The notes: generated by a model from the sequence alone, not told the origin. A DNA stretch of 48,183 bases from Clostridium senegalense JC122 (GCF_000285575.1 NZ_HE611050.1:1282050-1330232), one strand, 5' to 3'; positions 1-10,179 are shown, counted from the first letter of the stretch. Program-made: numbers and translations.

Positions 1-60
1 TTTTTAAATGATACTATCACTTCATTTTTTTGTTTCTTCTTTAATTTCATTTTAAATTAA

Positions 61-88
61 AGAAGAAATTGCACAAGCAATTTCTTCT
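61..88 (-). terminator. Terminator after the S8 protease gene
   Basis: A perfect 12-bp inverted repeat (AGAAGAAATTGC, 4-nt loop ACAA, GCAATTTCTTCT) lies about 50 bp past the protease stop codon. It is flanked by A/T runs on both sides, so it could act in both directions. Confidence 0.75.
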
Positions 89-136
89 AAAAATTTTTTT
101 GTTAACAAAAATATAATTATTAGTTAACTTTTTCTT

Positions 137-3100
137 CTACTTCTTTACTTCGTAATTAACCTTGTATTGATTTTCTACAACTACCTTACCATTTGAGTCT
201 TTACATACAATTTTAATTAGATTTTCTCCCTCATTTAATTTAACATCATACTTAAATATTATTCTTTGGGAATTGTCTTTTACTAATTCTACCTTAGCAT
301 CATTTATTATTATTTCATTTATGCTTTCATTTACTTTACCAGCTATTTTGTAAGTTTCATTGTCTGATAAAACTTTATTTTCTGCAAAATTCTTATCATC
401 AAAAGTAATTAGATTGTCTCTACCTTCTTCTTTAAGTTCTTGTTTAGGTTCTTCTTTTGATAAATCTATAGAAACTGTTCCACCACCTAAATTGTTAGCA
501 TAGTCTAAAATACCTATTGTTATTTCATTTTTACCATTTGGATCTAATCCATTTATAACTTTGCTATACAATCCAGTGTTACTATCATATTCTACTTTAG
601 CATCTGTTGCCTCTTTATTTAATTCGCCATTTATTAAAACTGGGAATTTAGCTCTATCTAAAATTCCTGACTCTTCATCCACTGCCTTAAAGTAAACTTT
701 TACCTTTCCATCCCCAAGATCTTCATATTTTTCAGCACTAAACCAAGGAGATTTAGTATCTACTTTTACTGGAATATCAACTATTTGATCTTTTGCTCCA
801 ATATAATCTATCTTCATTTTTACTCTATAAGTGTATTGTCCATTTGCTGCAGTTACAAATCTACCAGTAGAGCTATTAAATACTTTTCCGTCCCAAACTA
901 AATTAGGAATAACTGTTGGAACTTGACCTTGTTCTGTAGCTATTAAATTCTTTCTTAAATTATTAACTTCTCCTAAAGTTCTCACAACTTTTCCATTTGA
1001 ATCTAAAATATCTACGTTAACAGATTTAGCATTTCTCATTAAATATAATGCTGGATAAATAACATCATTAACCCTGTCACCATTTGGACTTATTGCTATT
1101 TTAGATCCATCATATTGGTAAGTCTTATCAGGATTTTGTCCAACAACACCTAAAATATTTATTGAATCTTTACCAAGTCTTCTAACGTTACTTAATGCTA
1201 AGTTTTCTACTAAAACTGAAGAGTATTTTCCATCTGCAATTAAAGTATTTACTAATTTATGCTTATCTTTATCCCAAGCATTATTAGTTATCATACTTTC
1301 TTTATCCCACTCACCATAGAATCCCATATATGGTATATTTAATGATGGGGATGCTGAATTTTTGGAGTTTAACTTAATATAACCTTCTAAATATTTATCT
1401 TTTTCCATACTAGAGCCAATATTTAAAGTAACTTCAACTTTTACGCTTTCTTTTGGAGCAATTGAAATTGTATTTTTATCAAAAGTCAAGTTTGCTTCCT
1501 TATCTGAAAGTATAACATCTTTAATCATTTCGCCTGCTTTGTCTTCAGCTCTTTGTGTTAAAACTCCACCTAAGCTTTCTATATTATATTCTGCTTTTTC
1601 ATTACCGTAGTTTTTAATATCTAAAGTAAAGGTAGCTTTATTTCCTTTTATTTCTTTTAATGCTACAGCTGCTTCGCCATTATTAGTTACCATAACTTTA
1701 TTTTTTACAGCATCTTCAACTTGTATAAGTCCTGCACCTTGTCTTCTTGGTGAATAAGGTGTTTCGCTCTTATCCATCTTCACTGCTGAAGTATTCATCA
1801 TTATATTTTTAGCATAGTCTGTAAGCTCTCTTCCCTTTAATTCTGGTGCATATTCTTTTATAGCTTGTAATAACAATGCCATTGAACCAGAAACATGAGG
1901 TGCGGACATTGATGTTCCGCTCATAGTTCCATGACTACCTTCATTTAAAGTGGAGAATATTTGTCCACCTGGTGCTGCAACTTGAGGCTTAAATTCTAGA
2001 CTTGGAGATGGACCCCAAGATGTAAACTCTGAACAATCAGCTGCATTTGGATTTTCTCCAGTAGAAGATGTTATATCACCATTAAAGTATACTTTATCAT
2101 TTTTGCTAGCATCTAAAATTTTTGTTCCTGTACTATTTCCTACAAATATAGCTGGTATTTTAATATTTGGATCTGTAGCCATATTTATAAGTGACTCATC
2201 ACCATCTGTATTATAAACAATTACGCCAATAGCACCTTTAGATTGAGCATTTAGTATTTTATCTGTAAAACCTAATTCTCCTCTTTTTATAAGTGCAACC
2301 TTACCTCTAACTGAACCTAAATCTGTTTTATTACCTACTCCACCATCTGTTATTTCATAGTCTTTATTATAGATACTTTCAAAATCAACTTGATGATCTT
2401 TAAAGCTTCCTTGTGATACAACTTTACCATTTCCATCTTTGAAAGATACTATCTTATTAGCGATGTTTGAATTTTCATAACTTGCTACCATAAATGCATC
2501 TTTTGCAAGAGCTGGATCACCAACAGTTATTTGGTCATTTAAAGTTCCTAATCCATAAGGATCAGTTGAATATCCACTATTACCAGCTGAAACTACAACC
2601 ATAACCCCTGCATCTGTTGCTCTTCTTATTGCATCTTGAACTGGATCTGAATCTTTTCTATATCCAGCTGGAGCACCTAAGCTCATATTTATAACATCTG
2701 CGCCTAAAGAAACAGCATCATCTATTGCAGCTAATTGGTCATCAGAATAAGTGTATTGTCCATTAGGTCCATTTGAAAATACTTTCATTGCTAGTAATTG
2801 AACTTCTGGTGCAACACCTTTTACTGATTGATTGCTTTCCATTAATTTTTCATCACCATCTGCACCAACAATACCAGCTACGTGAGCACCGTGTGGTGAT
2901 TTAGCATCTCTTAAATCTACAATTTCATTATTTTTGTCTGCATAATTATATCCAAAAGGAATTTTTTCAGTAAAGTAAGTTGTTGCATTTTTATCAGCTT
3001 TTAAAACGCCACTTGCTTTTATTCCTTCTACTTTTTCTTTATTTAACTTTAATTTTGAAGAATCATCAGGGTTTTTAAAATCTTTGTGTTTGTAATCTAT

Positions 3101-3691
3101 TCCTGTGTCTACGATGGCAACTACCATGCCTTCGCCCTTCATACTGTATTTTTTCCAAACATTTTCTATTTGAGTAAGTTTTCTTGCGCTATTCATATCT
3201 TCTTTATATCTTTGAACTTCTACTACTTTTTTAACACCAGGAATATTTTCTATAGTTTTTATATCTTTTCTTTTTACTTCTGCACTAAATCCGTTAAATA
3301 CATTAGTATAGCTATGTCGTATATTGACATCTTCCAAATTAGAAACAGCATCTTTTACTGGTTTTTGGGAATCTTCAACCATAAGCTTTTGGCTTTGTGT
3401 AACTTCTCCAGCTCCTTTTAACATTTCTTGTGCAGATTGTCCTTTAACTTCAACGATAACTCTTATAACTTCTTCTTGGTTTTCATTGTTTTTTAATATA
3501 GTATCTACTTCTGGTAAATAAGATTCAAAATCTTTTAAAATTTTTTCCTTTGTTTCAACTGATAAAGGCATATTTAAAAGCTTATCTGCTTCTTCTGCCT
3601 TTGCCATACTAGGAATTGAACCCATTGTTAAGGATGCTAATAATGCCACTGTTATAACCTTGGATAAATTTTTTCGGAATTTATTGTGCAT
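137..3691 (-). CDS. Secreted S8 (subtilisin/lactocepin-type) serine protease
   Basis: This 1184-residue protein is predicted to be an exported subtilisin-family endopeptidase. It has a signal peptide (about 1-33), an I9-type propeptide region (about 75-160) and a split catalytic domain. The visible triad is Asp195 (VVAIVDTGID), His267 (SPHGAHVAG) and Ser594 (GTSMSAPHVSG), with oxyanion Asn371 (SAGNS). A protease-associated (PA) insert lies at about 410-545, between the Asn and Ser blocks, as in lactocepin/C5a-peptidase proteins. Fn3-like and Ig-like domains follow from about 670 to the end. No LPXTG motif or CWB2 repeat is visible, so it is probably released or loosely wall-bound. The ATG start is preceded by GGGGGAG at good spacing. 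It stands alone with its own terminator. It likely feeds amino acid fermentation by degrading external protein, which is inference. Confidence 0.93.
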   Translation of the reverse strand: MHNKFRKNLSKVITVALLASLTMGSIPSMAKAEEADKLLNMPLSVETKEKILKDFESYLPEVDTILKNNENQEEVIRVIVEVKGQSAQEMLKGAGEVTQSQKLMVEDSQKPVKDAVSNLEDVNIRHSYTNVFNGFSAEVKRKDIKTIENIPGVKKVVEVQRYKEDMNSARKLTQIENVWKKYSMKGEGMVVAIVDTGIDYKHKDFKNPDDSSKLKLNKEKVEGIKASGVLKADKNATTYFTEKIPFGYNYADKNNEIVDLRDAKSPHGAHVAGIVGADGDEKLMESNQSVKGVAPEVQLLAMKVFSNGPNGQYTYSDDQLAAIDDAVSLGADVINMSLGAPAGYRKDSDPVQDAIRRATDAGVMVVVSAGNSGYSTDPYGLGTLNDQITVGDPALAKDAFMVASYENSNIANKIVSFKDGNGKVVSQGSFKDHQVDFESIYNKDYEITDGGVGNKTDLGSVRGKVALIKRGELGFTDKILNAQSKGAIGVIVYNTDGDESLINMATDPNIKIPAIFVGNSTGTKILDASKNDKVYFNGDITSSTGENPNAADCSEFTSWGPSPSLEFKPQVAAPGGQIFSTLNEGSHGTMSGTSMSAPHVSGSMALLLQAIKEYAPELKGRELTDYAKNIMMNTSAVKMDKSETPYSPRRQGAGLIQVEDAVKNKVMVTNNGEAAVALKEIKGNKATFTLDIKNYGNEKAEYNIESLGGVLTQRAEDKAGEMIKDVILSDKEANLTFDKNTISIAPKESVKVEVTLNIGSSMEKDKYLEGYIKLNSKNSASPSLNIPYMGFYGEWDKESMITNNAWDKDKHKLVNTLIADGKYSSVLVENLALSNVRRLGKDSINILGVVGQNPDKTYQYDGSKIAISPNGDRVNDVIYPALYLMRNAKSVNVDILDSNGKVVRTLGEVNNLRKNLIATEQGQVPTVIPNLVWDGKVFNSSTGRFVTAANGQYTYRVKMKIDYIGAKDQIVDIPVKVDTKSPWFSAEKYEDLGDGKVKVYFKAVDEESGILDRAKFPVLINGELNKEATDAKVEYDSNTGLYSKVINGLDPNGKNEITIGILDYANNLGGGTVSIDLSKEEPKQELKEEGRDNLITFDDKNFAENKVLSDNETYKIAGKVNESINEIIINDAKVELVKDNSQRIIFKYDVKLNEGENLIKIVCKDSNGKVVVENQYKVNYEVKK

Positions 3692-3769
3692 AAATTCTCT
3701 CCCCCTTAGATTTTAAATTTTTAATAAGGCATATTAAAAGAAATAAGAAGTCAAAAATTCCAAGCATAT

Positions 3770-3861
3770 TTGTCACGAGACAAGATGATGAAATTTAGTT
3801 ACAGTAGGCCCATAACTGAATGTTACGAAAGAAGTATTCATGGCAAATAGGTGAGAATACT
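3770..3861 (-). other. Possible structured leader upstream of the protease gene
   Basis: Three successive short inverted repeats lie 80-170 bp upstream of the protease start: TTGTC/GACAA (3770-3783), CAGT/ACTG around 3802-3818, and AGTATTC/GAATACT (3833-3861). The stretch is less AT-rich than its surroundings. It matches no riboswitch class I can name. Confidence 0.3.
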
Positions 3862-4023
3862 AGCTTATTATTTATTTGATTATGCCTAAACATATAAAAA
3901 TAAAATATTTTTTAAATTTATATGCTATGTACATATAGTAGTTCTAAACTAAAATTTTAAATTATCCATTTACAAAGTTAGAAAATTCAAATTAATATTT
4001 TATAAATAACTAATAGATTATTT

Positions 4024-4142
4024 TAGTTAAAAGTTAAGAGTGAATAGTTAACAGTTATGGTTATTACTACTCACTTCGCTCCTAGTAATTCTCAACGTAC
4101 CTTTTTATAAATTTGCAAAGCAAATTATATTGATAGATTTTT
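4024..4142. repeat. Family A repeat, left part
   Basis: It begins with a GTTAAGAG-type direct repeat, then an ATTACTA/TAGTAAT hairpin around a TTCG-containing loop and an AATTTGC/GCAAATT hairpin. The same order occurs at 5214, 17857, 39789 and 48023. The right-hand end is missing here and the element runs into repeat E. Confidence 0.7.
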
Positions 4143-4152
4143 TTAAATCATT

Positions 4153-4250
4153 ACATGCTCCGAATCACTTAGAATTCAACACTTCATCTTGTATGAAAAT
4201 ATTTTAAAGTTATTGAATAAATTTAAATTTGAGCTTGTTTCCCTATAAAT
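4153..4250 (+). repeat. Repeat E, copy 1
   Basis: This segment of about 98 bp, from ACATGCTC to TTTCCCTATAA, recurs as its reverse complement at 24035-24129 with roughly 80-85% identity by eye. It has no open frame. A weaker match to its right end lies near 37410-37460. Function unknown. Confidence 0.6.
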
Positions 4251-4262
4251 ATATCCTAATAA

Positions 4263-5130
4263 TAGTTAAATATTTTTAAGACATGCTGTGAATTTTGGAT
4301 ACAATTTTAGTTGTTTTTATATTTAAAATTAATTATCTAATCTATTAATTATTTATAGATCCAAGTATAGCTCCATAGCAAGTGGAATATATTCATTTGA
4401 AAATATCTATAACCATTTAAAAATTTTCCGTTAAGTTTGTGTATAAATATTCTATTTGTTAAATTTACATTAACTTTTTGTTGTGTATTTATTAAATTAG
4501 ATTTACTAATAATTATGTTGGGATTTTAATATACTTTAAATAATTACAGTAAGCCTTTAAGATGTAATTTTAAAGTAAACTATATGTGCTTTGAAAATAT
4601 TGATGTGATATACTTTTTAGCAAAACAAATTTCTAAAAATATATTTAAATATGTCTTTAATTATTTTTTATACCTCTCAACATAGCATAAACTCTTTAAT
4701 TTCATGTTATATTTTTATTATACTTCGATACTTTTTCTTTGCAATATTGTTTCTTATGATTTATTTAGATTTTTATTTTTTTATTTTGTTACTATTACTT
4801 TTTCGACATTTTTATACTAAATTTTATTTTTCCCTTTATTTGATACATTTTTACATTTCATTTTGTATCTTATTCAATTGCAACACTATATAAATGCGTT
4901 TTTGTTTTAAATTAATAATATTATTTTTGTGTATTTATTCGTTAATGACTTATATTTAAACAAAATAATTTCCAAATTAATTTTATTATTAATACTTAAT
5001 TACCAGTTTTTTTAGTTAGAATCCAATATCTTATACCATGTTATGACTTTGAAAATACTGTTTTAAAATTTTCAGTATTTATCTATAAAATGCCTGAACA
5101 ACAAATATTTTTAAGTAAAAGACTTTAATG
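4263..5130. other. AT-rich gene-free stretch
   Basis: I see no gene, RNA family or ordered repeat in this stretch. The short open frame at 4651-4893 on the plus strand has no ribosome binding site and a composition typical of AT-rich noncoding DNA. Confidence 0.5.
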
Positions 5131-5213
5131 GTTATGAGTTATGGTTATTACTAGCAAATTTTAATCAAGCAATCACTCAAAGTTCTACTTCCATTACAAG
5201 AGGGACTTTTTCA

Positions 5214-5383
5214 GTTAAGAGTTAACAATTAATAGTTGTGGCTATTACTACTCGCTTCGTTCCTAGTAATACTAAACGTACTTTTTATAAATTTACAAGG
5301 CAAATTATATTTATAGACTTAAAAGAAAGTTGTTGCCACTTTCATCCTGAATTCTTAATTTCTAATTCTTAATCCTTAATTTT
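5214..5383. repeat. Family A palindromic repeat
   Basis: It starts GTTAAGAGTTAAC, carries the ATTACTA/TAGTAAT hairpin and a TTTACAAGGCAAATT variant of the second hairpin, then AAAGTTG/CCACTTT. It ends in TTCTTAATCCTTAA, which reverse-complements the start. A truncated outer arm (ACAAGAGGGAC) of the B/C families abuts its left end. Confidence 0.7.
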
Positions 5384-5479
5384 TTTATTTTATTTTCACA
5401 ATAAAATAAGCAAAGAACCAGTACCTCTATATTAGTTATAGTGAAATTTTAAAATAAGCAATTACTACTAGTGTTGGCT

Positions 5480-5662
5480 CCATCACAAATGGGACAGGCA
5501 CGATAAACTTATTTTCTTCGCTAACACTTTATACTCTCCTAAAATTATATTTTTTAACTAATAACTCAAAGCCAGTCCCAAACATGTACACAGCAAAGCT
5601 GTTTTATTTCAAGGAAATTGGAATCCAAATTCATCCTAAACTATTAACTTTTAACTATCTAA
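5480..5662. repeat. Family C repeat, left half
   Basis: It has the left outer arm ACAAATGGGACAGGCACG, inner arm AAAGCCAGTCCC (5568-5579) and apex hairpin ACAGC-AAA-GCTGT (5590-5602). Other copies read GCAGC-AAA-GCTGC, so both sides of the apex changed together. The right arms are absent. Confidence 0.75.
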
Positions 5663-5749
5663 ACCCCAGTTTAAACCAACATTGTCCATTGTCAATTTCT
5701 TTTAAACTCTCTACCTCAACTAGCCAAGCAATCCCCCAAGTTTCCACCT

Positions 5750-5988
5750 CCATCACAAGAGGGACAGACGCGTAATTGGCTACTTTCCTATTCTTTTGGA
5801 TATATACTTTTGTTGATTTTAGTTTTTCTCCAATGATACTCGAAGTCGGTCCCAAACCTCTACGCAGCAAAGCTACTATTTTAGGACCGGCTTTGATTGC
5901 TTTAGATTTTATTGATAACATTATGATTTCACTTTAAAAATTACTCATGGAAAATATACTTAGATACGCCTGTCCTTCTTGTTACGGC
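5750..5988. repeat. Family B nested palindrome, full copy
   Basis: The outer arms ACAAGAGGGACAG (from 5755) and CTGTCCTTCTTGT (ending 5981) are inverted. The inner arms CGAAGTCGGTCC (from 5841) and GGACCGGCTTTG (5884-5895) are inverted. Between them lies the GCAGCAAAGCTAC apex. No coding frame is credible inside it. Confidence 0.8.
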
Positions 5989-6054
5989 TGCGAACCTTGA
6001 ATATAGCTTTTGTTTGTTTAATATCATAAACTTAGAATTTAATCCCTATATTTC

Positions 6055-6115
6055 AAAGAAACTGATACTTCAGTTTCCTCCATAATTGTCAAATGTAAAT
6101 TGTCCTTTGTCAATT
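6055..6115. repeat. Family D hairpin tail
   Basis: An AAACTGA/TCAGTTT hairpin is followed by CTCCATAATTGTCAAATG and an ATTGTCC/TTGTCAA run. The same tail follows family B or C right arms near 18114, 28066, 28903, 33648 and 34118. Confidence 0.6.
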
Positions 6116-6199
6116 ATATAATTTGTTACGGCTGTAAACTTTGAACTTAACTTTAATTAACTTTATACCTCAACCTTAGACCTTACTTCATTAAAAATA

Positions 6200-6230
6200 A
6201 AAAAAGAGCTATCCTAAAGATAACTCTTTT
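6200..6230 (-). terminator. Terminator of the lysine fermentation operon
   Basis: The hairpin AAAGAGCTATC / GATAACTCTTT (one mismatch) sits directly after the kamE stop codon. On the minus strand it is followed by a T-rich run. Confidence 0.8.
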
Positions 6231-6238
6231 CATATATT

Positions 6239-7027
6239 TTATTGTAAGCCTCTTGCCACTATTTCTGTAACAGCAAATGATGCAACATCATCAGCATATT
6301 TTCCTGGTCCAAATCCAGCATCATAACCAAGTTCTTTAGCTAACTCGTGAGTTATTCTTGGTCCACCACAAATTAATATAACTTTATCTCTTATTCCTTC
6401 AGCTTCTAAAAGCTCTACAAGATTTGTTAAGTTTTGTATGTGAACATCTTTTTGAGTTACTGTTTGAGAAACTAATAGAACGTCAGCTTTAAGTTCTATA
6501 GCTTTTTTAATAAATTCTTCGTTTTCAACTTGGCTTCCTAAGTTGTAAGCATCTATCATGTCATATCTTTCAAGACCATAGTGTCCTGCAAAACCTTTCA
6601 TGTTCATGATAGCATCTATACCAACAGTATGAGCATCTGTTCCTGTACTTGCACCTATAATTACAACTTCTCTTTTTATGTGTTCTTTTATATACTCGCC
6701 AACTTCTTTCATGTCCATTGTATCAACTTCTACAGTTTGTACATGAATTTCTTCATAGTTTACAGTATGAATTAATGATCCATAAACAACATAAAAAGTA
6801 AATTCTTTATCTAATGCTTCATGATGAGCTACGTTAGGATCTTTAAGTCCCATAGCTTTAGCTAATTGTATTGCAGCTTCAACACCTTTTTCATTATCCT
6901 CAACTGGAAGGGTAAAACTTGTTTGTACTTTTCCGTCATTCATTGTATCGCCATAAGGTTTAAGTTTAGTCAAATCAAGAGTTTTATCAAAATCTTTATT
7001 TTCTGTTGAATATAATCCACCACTCAT
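6239..7027 (-). CDS. kamE: Lysine 5,6-aminomutase, beta subunit
   Basis: With KamD this 262-residue protein forms the adenosylcobalamin- and PLP-dependent mutase that moves the terminal amino group of beta-lysine (or D-lysine) to the neighbouring carbon, giving 3,5-diaminohexanoate. The B12-binding motif DAHTVG has its cobalt-coordinating His at position 133. Lys144, just after it (MNMK), matches the known PLP Schiff-base lysine of the beta subunit in position and context. The length is normal for the family. Its ATG overlaps the kamD stop as TAATG, with AGGAGGGG just upstream, so the subunits are probably translationally coupled. It is the last gene of the operon. Confidence 0.97.
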   Translation of the reverse strand: MSGGLYSTENKDFDKTLDLTKLKPYGDTMNDGKVQTSFTLPVEDNEKGVEAAIQLAKAMGLKDPNVAHHEALDKEFTFYVVYGSLIHTVNYEEIHVQTVEVDTMDMKEVGEYIKEHIKREVVIIGASTGTDAHTVGIDAIMNMKGFAGHYGLERYDMIDAYNLGSQVENEEFIKKAIELKADVLLVSQTVTQKDVHIQNLTNLVELLEAEGIRDKVILICGGPRITHELAKELGYDAGFGPGKYADDVASFAVTEIVARGLQ

Positions 7028-8583
7028 TATTTGTCCCCTCCTAACATTAATTCTATAAATGGGTTGAAGTAACCTTCTTCTCTTTCTACAACACCTTGAA
7101 GTCCTTTTCCACCATTGAATGGTCTTCTGATTCCTGCAAATTTACCTTGTTCTATAGTAGTAAATAGACCTTCTTTTTCTATTTCACTTAATAAATCAGC
7201 AGCTTTTCCTAGAACTTCTTCTACTCTTCTGTCCATTATTCCATCTTTTTTAAATGTAACTTCGCTTCCTAAATCTTTCATTGTATTAAAGATATATTTA
7301 GCATTTTCTATTGAAATAGCTCTATCGCTCATAAATGGAGTGTGTATAGCTTCTGTTAACATTCCAAGAAGATGTAATTTTTGTCCTGTCATTATTGTAA
7401 CCATGTTAAATAATGCATCTTGAACTTGTCCTTTAAATATATCTCCAGTCATAAACTTAGTTGGAGGCATATATTTTAATGGAGCTTTTGGGAATATTTC
7501 TCTTGCCATTTGAGCTTGTGCTAGCTCATATAAGAATCCATTTTCAACGCATGGATTAATTTCAAAAGCATGTCCAAGTCCCATTTGTTCTTCTGGTAAT
7601 CCTGCGAATAAAGCAAATTGTTCATTTATAAATTGAGAAGCTAAAACAGTATGTGCTTCTTCTACTGCATCTGCTGTTGTTAAGTAGTTATCTTCTCCAG
7701 TATTTATTATAACTCCCGCATAACCATTTATTATTCTTGAGAAATATTGATCTACTAGAGTTCTTTGCATGTTTATATCTCTAAATAGTATTCCATAAAG
7801 CGCATCATTAAGCATTACATCTAGTCTTTCTAATGCTCCCATAGCTGCGATTTCTGGCATACAAAGTCCTGAGCAGTAGTTACAAACTCTTATGTATCTG
7901 CCTAATTCTTCTCCAACTTCATCTAAAGCTTCTCTCATAAGTCTAAAGTTTTCTTGAGTAGCAAAAGTACCACCGAAACCTTCAGTTGTTACTCCATATG
8001 GTACATAGTCTAAAAGACTTTGACCTGTAGTTCTTATAACAGCTATTATGTCTGCACCTTGTTTTGCAGCCGCTTTAGCTTGTATTATGTCTTCATATAT
8101 GTTTCCTGTTGCAACTATAACATATAAATATGGACCTGTTTTATCACCAAATTCTTTTAAATAATCTTCTCTTTTTCCTCTGTTAGCTTTTATTTTAGTT
8201 ACTGTTTCTTTAGCAATTTTAGATATAGCCATCTTTATTTCAAAATCATCATGCATAGGTAATTTTGTTAAATCTAATTCACCTTTTGAAACTTTTTCTG
8301 CTATTTCTTGTGGAGAAAGTCCAGTCTCTACCATAGCATTACCAATAAATTTAGATGCTCCAACACCTAAACCATTTCCATTTTTTATATTCTCTACAAC
8401 TATATTTGGTAGTGGAACACCAAATTCGTCTACATTATCAATTCCAAGTAATCTACAAATTGTTCTTTCAACTGCAACAGTTGTATGTCTATCTATAAAC
8501 TCTTGAGTATCTTTAGCAATATTTTTTGCTGATTCTCTAGCTTTGTTTACAAGTTCCCAATTTAAATTTAATTTGCTTTCCAT
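7027..8583 (-). CDS. kamD: Lysine 5,6-aminomutase, alpha subunit
   Basis: This is the catalytic-barrel subunit that binds B12, PLP and substrate together with KamE. I chose the second of two nearby ATGs (at 8583, protein starting MESKLNLN). The AGGGGG ribosome binding site is about 7 nt from it but only 1-2 nt from the upstream ATG at 8589, and known KamD proteins begin MESKLNL. That gives 518 residues, the usual family length. A 120-bp gap with short inverted AAGAATT/AATTCTT repeats separates it from kamC. Confidence 0.96.
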   Translation of the reverse strand: MESKLNLNWELVNKARESAKNIAKDTQEFIDRHTTVAVERTICRLLGIDNVDEFGVPLPNIVVENIKNGNGLGVGASKFIGNAMVETGLSPQEIAEKVSKGELDLTKLPMHDDFEIKMAISKIAKETVTKIKANRGKREDYLKEFGDKTGPYLYVIVATGNIYEDIIQAKAAAKQGADIIAVIRTTGQSLLDYVPYGVTTEGFGGTFATQENFRLMREALDEVGEELGRYIRVCNYCSGLCMPEIAAMGALERLDVMLNDALYGILFRDINMQRTLVDQYFSRIINGYAGVIINTGEDNYLTTADAVEEAHTVLASQFINEQFALFAGLPEEQMGLGHAFEINPCVENGFLYELAQAQMAREIFPKAPLKYMPPTKFMTGDIFKGQVQDALFNMVTIMTGQKLHLLGMLTEAIHTPFMSDRAISIENAKYIFNTMKDLGSEVTFKKDGIMDRRVEEVLGKAADLLSEIEKEGLFTTIEQGKFAGIRRPFNGGKGLQGVVEREEGYFNPFIELMLGGDK

Positions 8584-8589
8584 TGCCAT

Positions 8590-8706
8590 ACCCCCTATAA
8601 AAAATAATAATAATTAAAATTAAGAATTAAGAATTGAGAATCTTATTAGACAAGAGACAAATGAAACAAAATAAAATTTCATTCCCAATTCTTAATTATT
8701 TCTAGC
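8590..8706. repeat. Short inverted repeat between kamC and kamD
   Basis: Tandem AATTAAGAATT copies near 8616-8640 face an AATTCTTAATTATT near 8687-8700, so the transcript could fold into an imperfect hairpin. The words match the TTAACT/TTCTTAA simple repeats of the intergenic mosaic. It may tune the relative expression of kamC and kamDE. Confidence 0.4.
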
Positions 8707-10179
8707 TTATGCCTTTTGTTCTTCATAAAATTCTTTTGCTATATCAACAATCTCATTATCAAGACCTAATAACATAGCTATGTTTAAAGCATCTTTAGGA
8801 ACTTTATCTTCCTTTGATACCTTTTCTAATCTATATTCCATATGCTGTTGTATAGTCTCTACTGATTTTGTCTTATTTAAATCTATCTTATATTTTAGAC
8901 TTTCAAAATCCATATTTTTAAGTCCTATAACCTGGTAATGTTCCATGTTTTCTTCAACAATTCCATCATAATGAGTTGATATTAAACTAATAGTTGAAAA
9001 GTTATTTAAATATAAAGCTAATGATTTTACAAGATAAAAACCTTCTTTTGGATTTGTTCCTCTAGCAAATTCATCTAATGCTACAAATCCATCTCCTCTT
9101 TTTACACATTCAACAACTTCTTTTAACTTTATAATCTCTGCTCCAAAAGTACTAAGACCTTTAGATATAGATTGCATATCATCAGATATGAAATGTATAA
9201 AGTCTAAAATTGGGAAGGTAGCCTCTTTTGCAAATACGAAGAATCCCATTTGTCCTAAAAACAAGTTTAAAACTATAGTTTTTAAAGTTACACTTTTTCC
9301 TCCCATATTTGCCCCAGTTATTACTGTTGTGCCGCTTTTTATAGTAATTGTTTGATTGGTAAATTTCTTTCCTTTTTTATTTAAAACACTTTTTACTTCT
9401 GGATTAAAAGCCTCTACAAGTTCAATATTCATATGGTCTATAATATTAGGCCTTATAGCATTATAATCAATTGCCATTTTAGCTTTTGCTATTTTAAAAT
9501 CAAGGATTCCTATACATTTTATGTTATATAATATGTTCTCTCCAAACTCTTTCAAGGATTTTGTAAGAGCTTGTCTTATTCTTAGTTCCTCATTTTCCTC
9601 TTCAATTACAAGTTTTAGTCTTTCTTCTTTTAAAGTACATACTGTATCTTCATCATCTGTTGAAAATATCTTCTTTTCTATATTTGATTTTTTTCTTCTA
9701 ACTTCTTTTAAATCATTGGAATAATCGTCATATATATAAAAAGTAGGTATATTCTTATCTTCTGGGTCTAAAATCTTTATAACTTCTTTAAGAGAAATAA
9801 AGTTTATGGATTCAATTTGTAAGTTTAAATCTTCTATAATTATTTTTAGTTCTTCTATAATCATGGAAAAATATTTTATTTCGTATAATTCTACTTCATC
9901 TAAAGTTTCTTCCTTTAGCATTCTTTTTATGGAATTCTTTATATCTTTTACTTTTCTTAAAAGTCTTTGTACTTCATTAAATTTATCTTTATTGTCATTT
10001 ATAGCCTTTATAAGCTTATCTAAATCATCAAGTTCAACAATTAAATTAGCTCTTTCGTCTTTTTTATATGGTTTTAATTTCTTTTTTTCTTCTAAACCAT
10101 AAAATGTTATAGTTTGTAATTGTTCCATAAGAAAATCAAAACCAATTTGTTTTTTCTGTTCATTATCTAAAAACTTCAT
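8707..10179 (-). CDS. kamC: Lysine 5,6-aminomutase reactivase, MutS-like ATPase
   Basis: This 490-residue protein ends in a MutS-type ABC ATPase domain. The Walker A motif is GANMGGKS (289-296), the Walker B motif is FVALDE (365-370), and an STHYDG segment with H403 occupies the H-loop position. The N-terminal two thirds is lysine/glutamate-rich and helical, like a MutS core and clamp, but there is no mismatch-recognition domain. Such proteins in lysine operons are annotated as KamC, which with KamB is reported to reactivate inactivated aminomutase using ATP. It starts 2 nt after the kamB stop, with GGAGGAG upstream. The alternative, a general DNA-repair MutS2-like protein, is less likely given the operon. 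Confidence 0.85.
   Translation of the reverse strand: MKFLDNEQKKQIGFDFLMEQLQTITFYGLEEKKKLKPYKKDERANLIVELDDLDKLIKAINDNKDKFNEVQRLLRKVKDIKNSIKRMLKEETLDEVELYEIKYFSMIIEELKIIIEDLNLQIESINFISLKEVIKILDPEDKNIPTFYIYDDYSNDLKEVRRKKSNIEKKIFSTDDEDTVCTLKEERLKLVIEEENEELRIRQALTKSLKEFGENILYNIKCIGILDFKIAKAKMAIDYNAIRPNIIDHMNIELVEAFNPEVKSVLNKKGKKFTNQTITIKSGTTVITGANMGGKSVTLKTIVLNLFLGQMGFFVFAKEATFPILDFIHFISDDMQSISKGLSTFGAEIIKLKEVVECVKRGDGFVALDEFARGTNPKEGFYLVKSLALYLNNFSTISLISTHYDGIVEENMEHYQVIGLKNMDFESLKYKIDLNKTKSVETIQQHMEYRLEKVSKEDKVPKDALNIAMLLGLDNEIVDIAKEFYEEQKA

Noticed and set aside
3720-3900. c-di-GMP or T-box riboswitch before the protease
   Set aside because: None of the conserved core words of those classes is present.
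4651-4893. 80-codon hydrophobic frame on the plus strand in the 3.7-6.2 kb gap
   Set aside because: No ribosome binding site, Phe/Ile/Tyr composition of random AT-rich DNA, and opposite to all other genes.
5655-5921. 88-codon frame on the minus strand within a family B element
   Set aside because: It follows the repeat and is broken in other copies of the same element.
8707-10179. DNA mismatch repair MutS/MutS2 gene
   Set aside because: It lacks the mismatch-binding domain and sits inside the lysine operon, tightly coupled to kamB. KamC is the better call.
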